Positions 6,922-10,486 of a stretch of DNA of 10,486 nucleotides are shown here, piece by piece; the first letter of the stretch is position 1, and every line of letters starts with the position of its first letter. The stretch is taken from positions 1 to 10,486 of the forward strand of contig CADAFA010000024.1 in the NCBI GenBank assembly GCA_902787065.1, in the 5' to 3' direction. The notes below the pieces were generated by a model that made no database searches, had not been told where the DNA came from, and was given only the letters and a program-made list of their open reading frames with translations. This DNA comes from an uncultured Elusimicrobium sp. GTDB taxonomy: Bacteria; Elusimicrobiota; Elusimicrobia; Elusimicrobiales; Elusimicrobiaceae. The position numbers and the translations under genes were made by a program.

Positions 6922-7005
6922 ATATAGTCTTATTCATATTTTCACAATTATTGACGATTTTAACAAGGGCAAAAAGACCTAATTTAAATTACCTAAAAGA
7001 CCTAT
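6922..7005 (-). other. Upstream region of the exported-protein gene with short direct repeats
   Basis: This intergenic stretch should hold the promoter of the leftward gene. I see no convincing -35/-10 pair. On the - strand there are two copies of AGGTCTTTT (+ strand 6972-6980 and 6995-7003), 23 bases apart start to start. A third AGGT and the palindrome AATTTAAATT (6981-6990) lie between them. This could be a regulator site, but the AT-rich background makes chance repeats plausible. Confidence 0.3.
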
Positions 7006-7036
7006 AAAAATCCCCGTGCCAGATATAGCACGGGGA
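7006..7036 (-). terminator. Rho-independent terminator of the oxaloacetate decarboxylase operon
   Basis: On the - strand a 9-bp perfect stem (TCCCCGTGC 7011-7019 with GCACGGGGA 7028-7036, 8-base loop) is followed by TTTTT (7006-7010 complement). It begins 28 bases beyond the oadB stop and closes the operon. It also insulates the next gene on the same strand. Confidence 0.92.
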
Positions 7037-7064
7037 TAGATAATTTATAGATTAAATAATTAAC

Positions 7065-8261
7065 TTATTTACCAAGCATAGCAAGCAAAATACCTGCCGC
7101 AACCGCAGAACCGATTACACCCGCGACATTTGGCCCCATAGCATGCATAAGCAAATAATTTTGCTGGTCAAATTCTTGACCGACTTTGTTTGCAACACGC
7201 GCCGCCATAGGCACTGCTGAAACACCTGCCGCCCCGATAAGAGGGTTAACTTTATTTTTGGTAAACAAGTTCATAAATTTTGCAATCAAAACACCGGAAG
7301 CCGTCCCAACGCAGAAGGCACATAAACCAAGCAAGACGATTGCAACCGTCTTAAATTGTAAAAATCTATCTGCAGAAAGTTTTGAGCCAACCGCTAAACC
7401 AAGCAAAATTGTCACGATATTAATAAGTTCATTTTGCATAGTTTTTGCAAGGCGGTTTACTACACCGCACTCTTTAACTAAGTTACCAAACATCAAACAA
7501 CCGATTAACGGGGTAGCATCAGGAATAAACATTGCACACATAAGCAAAACCATTATCGGAAAAATAATTTTTTCCCTTTTACTTACGGGGCGCAGTTGCT
7601 CCATCCTGATTTTGCGTTCTTCAGGGGTTGTCAAGAATTTCATTATAGGAGGCTGAATTATTGGAACTAAAGCCATATAAGAATATGCCGCAACCGCAAT
7701 CGCACCAAGCAAATTAGGCGCAAGTTTTGAGGTTAAAAATATTGCCGTTGGGCCATCTGCTCCGCCGATAATACCTATAGAGGCTGCCTCTTTCATACTG
7801 AAACTTAAATCGGGCGAAATATTACCGAGCATCAAAGCGCCAAAAATGGTAAAAAATATACCGAACTGTGCCGCAGCACCTAAAAGCAAAGTGCGCGGAT
7901 TAGCAATTAAAGGCCCAAAATCAGTCATAGCACCAACGCCCATAAAGATAAGCAAAGGAAATAAGCCGGACTCTATACCAAAACCATATACTTGCCCTAA
8001 AAAGCCACCGAAAGCTGTGTGAACTGCACCGCTAGGATCAACGCTTGTAACGCTTAAAGCCGCTATTCCGGCAACGGGGATATTGGAAAGCAAACCGCCA
8101 AAGCCGATAGGTATCAAAAGCAAAGGTTCAAATTGCTTGACGATACCAAGCCACAAGATTACCAAGCAAACGGCAATCATTACCACTTGCCCCCAAGTGA
8201 AATTAGCAAGCCCACTGGTAGCCCAAAGTGTTTGCAAAGAATTTAAAATATCTGCTAACAT
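7065..8261 (-). CDS. oadB: Na+-translocating oxaloacetate decarboxylase beta subunit
   Basis: OadB is the integral membrane subunit. It decarboxylates carboxybiotin on the alpha subunit and couples this to Na+ export, consuming a periplasmic proton. The 398-residue protein is very hydrophobic and full length. The hallmark IGGADGPTAIF is at 165-175. The functional residues described for the Klebsiella enzyme all recur at a constant offset of 34: Asp169, Tyr195, Asn339, Gly343, Ser348 and Arg355 (Klebsiella Asp203, Tyr229, Asn373, Gly377, Ser382, Arg389). The C-terminal block GAAGVSAVPMAARV and HAMGPNVAGVIGSAVAAG is typical. The start follows the oadA stop by 7 bp, and AGGTG (complement of 8266-8270) overlaps that stop codon, suggesting translational coupling. 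By sequence alone beta subunits of glutaconyl- or methylmalonyl-CoA decarboxylases are similar; the neighbouring alpha subunit decides for oxaloacetate. Confidence 0.95.
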   Translation of the reverse strand: MLADILNSLQTLWATSGLANFTWGQVVMIAVCLVILWLGIVKQFEPLLLIPIGFGGLLSNIPVAGIAALSVTSVDPSGAVHTAFGGFLGQVYGFGIESGLFPLLIFMGVGAMTDFGPLIANPRTLLLGAAAQFGIFFTIFGALMLGNISPDLSFSMKEAASIGIIGGADGPTAIFLTSKLAPNLLGAIAVAAYSYMALVPIIQPPIMKFLTTPEERKIRMEQLRPVSKREKIIFPIMVLLMCAMFIPDATPLIGCLMFGNLVKECGVVNRLAKTMQNELINIVTILLGLAVGSKLSADRFLQFKTVAIVLLGLCAFCVGTASGVLIAKFMNLFTKNKVNPLIGAAGVSAVPMAARVANKVGQEFDQQNYLLMHAMGPNVAGVIGSAVAAGILLAMLGK

Positions 8262-8268
8262 AATTCAC

Positions 8269-10080
8269 CTATTTAATTAAAGCAAGCACATTGCCTGTTT
8301 GTACTTGATCACCTGTGGCAGAAGTAAAATGAATTTTACCTGTCGCAGTTGCTTTAATTTCCATTTCCATTTTCATAGCTTCAATAATAACAACAGTTTG
8401 ACCGGCTTGTACATTTGCACCTTCTGAAACAGAAAAGCGCATAATCACACCCGGCATTGGGGCTTTAACTTCCGCACCACCGCCGCTTGCTGCAGCTTCT
8501 TTTGCTGGTGCTGTTGCACTTATTCCTTCTTTGACTGCGATATCATAAGTTTGACCGTTAACTGTTGCTTTATTATCTTTAAGTTCAACATTAAAAGTTT
8601 CGCCACCGACGGAAACGGTAAAAGCATTACCTTTTAATTTAGTTTCACTTGCGGCGGATTTCTTTTCTACCAAACATTTTGCTTTACCAAGCAAGAAATC
8701 TAAACCTTTATTTACACCGTTTGCAGCATCATTACAGGCTGCGACGATAAAAATGTTTTCATCCGTAACAGGTAAATTGTTCTTTTTAAGCAATTCTGTT
8801 GCCGGTTTAACACCTTTTTTAGGATCTGCGTCATTAAGTTCCAAAACTGTTTTTGTTGTGGGTTCCTTTTTCATGTAAGCGGAGGCAAGTTTAACAAGTT
8901 CCGGATCTGCCGGTGTCGGTGTTTTACCGAAATATCCGAGCAACATATTCCCGTAACCGGGTGCAAAGGCTTTCCAAGGGCCTTGTATAACATTTTGCAT
9001 TGCTTGTTGTATATAAAACTGGCTTACCGGTGTTACGGAAGTCCCAAAGCCGCCACGCCTTACAACTTCTTCCATAGCGGCAAGCACTTGCGGGTATTTA
9101 TCAATTTGCCCGATTTCCCTCAACTGTCTGGTAGCATTTGTCAAAGCACCACCGGGGAGAGGTGAAAACGGAATTGTAGGTTCAACCCTCATGGCTTCGG
9201 GTTTTAATACATAATCTTTCAAGCAGTCTTTAAGTACACTTTCTGCTTTGCGGATTTTTTCAATATCAATATCTAAAGTATAATTACTGCCGCGGAGTGC
9301 ATGCCACATGGAAATTATATCTGTTTGACAAGTACCGCCGCTGACAGGGGCCATTGATAAATCAATTCTATCAACTCCCCCCTCAATAGCAGCTAAATAA
9401 CAGGCAAGGCCTGTTCCTGCTGTTTCGTGGGTATGGAAAACTACTTCAACCTCCGGCGGTAATATTTTTTTTGCTCTTGCAATTGTTTCTTTAACAGTTT
9501 GAGGAGTAGAAGTGCCTGAAGCATCTTTAAAACAAACGCTGTCAAATTCAATACCGCTTGCAATAATATTTTTTAATACGCCTTCATAAAACTCCGGTGT
9601 ATGGAATTTGCCCGTCTTATCCCAACCCGGTGCAAGGGACATCATGGTAACTGTAACTTCATGTTTTAAGCCAGCTTCTTTAATACATTTACCGCTGTAA
9701 ATTAAGTTGTTAACATCATTTAAAGCATCAAAATTTCTAATAGTTGTAAGGCCGTGTTTCTTGAAAGTTTTTGCATGTAATTTGATTACATCACTGGGTT
9801 GTGAATTTAAACCAACGACATTTACACCGCGCGCCAAACTTTGCAAATTTACATCAGGCCCGACGGTTTTTCTAAAAGCGTCCATAACATCATAAGGGTT
9901 TTCCTTATTAAAAAACAAAGCACTTTGGAAAGTCGCACCACCGGCCGATTCAAAATGCCTAACACCGGCTTCTTTAGCGGCTTCAACGGCAGGTAAAAAA
10001 TCTTCACTTCTGACTTTTGTACCATAGACGGATTGAAACCCATCACGGAATGCTGTTAACATAAAGTTAATTTTCTTCAT
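8269..10080 (-). CDS. oadA: Oxaloacetate decarboxylase alpha subunit (carboxyltransferase plus biotin carrier)
   Basis: This 603-residue cytoplasmic subunit moves the carboxyl group of oxaloacetate to its own biotin, releasing pyruvate. The carboxyltransferase TIM barrel (about 5-300) has FRDGFQS (11-17; Arg12, metal-ligand Asp13), CFKDASG (183-189; Lys185, the carbamylated metal ligand) and the HTH metal pair His216/His218 in FHTHETAG. Thr250 in SGGTCQ fits the catalytic Thr of the pyruvate carboxylase family. A conserved C-terminal barrel extension runs to about 465, with PGGALTN (309-315). An association domain (about 480-518), an Ala/Pro/Gly-rich linker (521-536) and a biotinyl domain (537-603) follow, with EAMKM at 567-571 and biotin on Lys570. 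AAGGAG stands 7 bases before the ATG. The barrel motifs deviate from textbook OadA and lean towards pyruvate carboxylase subunit B, but no biotin carboxylase gene is nearby and oadG/oadB flank it. Confidence 0.93.
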   Translation of the reverse strand: MKKINFMLTAFRDGFQSVYGTKVRSEDFLPAVEAAKEAGVRHFESAGGATFQSALFFNKENPYDVMDAFRKTVGPDVNLQSLARGVNVVGLNSQPSDVIKLHAKTFKKHGLTTIRNFDALNDVNNLIYSGKCIKEAGLKHEVTVTMMSLAPGWDKTGKFHTPEFYEGVLKNIIASGIEFDSVCFKDASGTSTPQTVKETIARAKKILPPEVEVVFHTHETAGTGLACYLAAIEGGVDRIDLSMAPVSGGTCQTDIISMWHALRGSNYTLDIDIEKIRKAESVLKDCLKDYVLKPEAMRVEPTIPFSPLPGGALTNATRQLREIGQIDKYPQVLAAMEEVVRRGGFGTSVTPVSQFYIQQAMQNVIQGPWKAFAPGYGNMLLGYFGKTPTPADPELVKLASAYMKKEPTTKTVLELNDADPKKGVKPATELLKKNNLPVTDENIFIVAACNDAANGVNKGLDFLLGKAKCLVEKKSAASETKLKGNAFTVSVGGETFNVELKDNKATVNGQTYDIAVKEGISATAPAKEAAASGGGAEVKAPMPGVIMRFSVSEGANVQAGQTVVIIEAMKMEMEIKATATGKIHFTSATGDQVQTGNVLALIK

Positions 10081-10087
10081 TTTATTT

Positions 10088-10093
10088 CTCCTT
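10088..10093 (-). promoter_or_regulatory. Ribosome binding site of oadA
   Basis: On the - strand AAGGAG precedes the oadA ATG by 7 bases inside the 24-base oadG/oadA gap. It is the strongest Shine-Dalgarno sequence of this operon, consistent with high output of the soluble subunit. Confidence 0.75.
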
Positions 10094-10104
10094 AAATATT
10101 CAAA

Positions 10105-10341
10105 TTATTTTGCTGCTTTAATTGCAGCTAAAGCAATAGCAATTTTTAGTTTTGTATTATCTTGAGCTGCTAAAACAGGTGTTTTGGCAGCCTCAACTTT
10201 TTCTGGGAAAATTTTATTTAATAAATTTACCCCCCACCTAAGAATGTTTAACATAAATACAAGAAGTATGAGAAAAGAAAATGTTATCCCCATACCTACG
10301 GCCATTAGCTCAACACTTTTGGCAAATAATTCTGAATTCAT
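10105..10341 (-). CDS. oadG: Oxaloacetate decarboxylase gamma subunit
   Basis: OadG is the small membrane subunit that anchors OadA to OadB and stabilises the pump. The 78-residue product has one N-terminal membrane helix (about 11-35, ELMAVGMGITFSFLILLVFM) followed by a hydrophilic, Ala/Lys-rich tail (EKVEAAKTPVLAAQDNTKLK). This is the usual gamma layout, and the LMAVGMGITF motif is typical. I chose the ATG at 10341 because GAGGTG (complement of 10348-10353) lies six bases upstream. An in-frame GTG at 10350 would fall inside that Shine-Dalgarno sequence. OadG proteins diverge strongly, so the assignment leans on size, topology and the position immediately before oadA. The usual C-terminal zinc-binding histidines of enterobacterial OadG are not visible. 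Confidence 0.88.
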   Translation of the reverse strand: MNSELFAKSVELMAVGMGITFSFLILLVFMLNILRWGVNLLNKIFPEKVEAAKTPVLAAQDNTKLKIAIALAAIKAAK

Positions 10342-10347
10342 ATATTG

Positions 10348-10353
10348 CACCTC
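10348..10353 (-). promoter_or_regulatory. Ribosome binding site of oadG, deciding its start
   Basis: On the - strand GAGGTG sits six bases before ATG 10341. It overlaps the competing upstream GTG codon (10350-10348), which therefore cannot be the start. Confidence 0.75.
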
Positions 10354-10363
10354 TTTTAAAATA

Positions 10364-10486
10364 CTAAAATTGTACGTCGCCTGCTATTATAATTTCACGG
10401 CCTTTTTCTGTTTTTAAAATCATACGGCCAGCAGTATCAATATCTTCAAAAATTCCTTTTTTACCGTCTACAACTACTTCTTTATT
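10364..10486 (-). CDS. birA: Biotin-protein ligase, C-terminal end (partial)
   Basis: Only the last 40 codons are in the window; the gene continues past the right edge. The - strand reads NKEVVVDGKKGIFEDIDTAG, then RMILKTEKGREIIIAGDVQF, then TAG. The pattern G..G...DID..G.M.L.T..G.E....GDV is the small SH3-like C-terminal domain of BirA, typically G.A.GID..G.L.....G.......GEV. BirA uses ATP and biotin to biotinylate the EAMKM lysine of carrier domains, here most obviously OadA Lys570. The stop is 22 bases before the oadG start on the same strand, so a common operon is likely. The motif is short but well placed; it was found by translating the edge directly. Confidence 0.82.
   Translation of the reverse strand, partial: NKEVVVDGKKGIFEDIDTAGRMILKTEKGREIIIAGDVQF

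Noticed and set aside
7186..7656. Open frame of 156 codons on the + strand opposite oadB
   Set aside because: It is antisense to a strongly conserved membrane protein, has no ribosome binding site, and its product has no recognisable motif.
8269..10080. Pyruvate carboxylase subunit B as the main call for the biotin protein
   Set aside because: No biotin carboxylase subunit is next to it, while the oadG and oadB pump subunits flank it in one operon.
10342..10350. GTG start for oadG at 10350
   Set aside because: It lies inside the GAGGTG Shine-Dalgarno sequence; the ATG at 10341 has correct spacing.
1..10486. CRISPR arrays, insertion sequences, tRNA genes or phage modules
   Set aside because: I saw no regularly spaced repeats, transposase motifs, terminal inverted repeats or tRNA-like cloverleaf sequences on either strand.

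Overview
The window reads as chromosomal core sequence from an AT-rich, probably anaerobic, fermentative Gram-negative-type bacterium. No ribosomal RNA is present. My best guess for the lineage is a gut-type Elusimicrobiota relative. That rests only on low GC, gene order and protein style, so it is a low-to-moderate-confidence inference.

Left arm (1-4376, + strand): a tight housekeeping run of fmt, a membrane-anchored PASTA-repeat protein, rpe, rpsP (S16), khpA (KH-domain RNA binder), trmD and rplS (L19). Gaps are mostly 1-10 bp, with a TAATG overlap at khpA/trmD and an ATGA overlap at trmD/rplS, so the distal genes are probably translationally coupled. It looks like two classic clusters joined end to end. 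The first is fmt...PASTA kinase...rpe, here reduced to a kinase-less PASTA protein. The second is rpsP-khpA-rimM-trmD-rplS, here without rimM. Two small hairpins mark the rpe/rpsP junction. A strong rho-independent terminator follows rplS and probably also serves the convergent gene.

Middle (4456-6921, - strand): one large gene for an 821-residue exported, cysteine-containing protein that I cannot assign to a family. It is the main unknown here. It stands alone between two terminators and has no obvious Shine-Dalgarno sequence or clear promoter.

Right arm (7006-10486, - strand): an operon transcribed leftward, birA (3' end only) - oadG - oadA - oadB - terminator. It encodes a sodium-pumping oxaloacetate decarboxylase. 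OadA transfers the carboxyl group of oxaloacetate to a biotin on its own C-terminus. OadB decarboxylates the carboxybiotin and exports Na+. OadG anchors the complex. The partial upstream gene is recognisable as the C-terminal domain of biotin-protein ligase, the enzyme that would biotinylate OadA. The operon therefore makes the pump together with the enzyme that activates it, and implies Na+-based energy conservation during fermentation through oxaloacetate.
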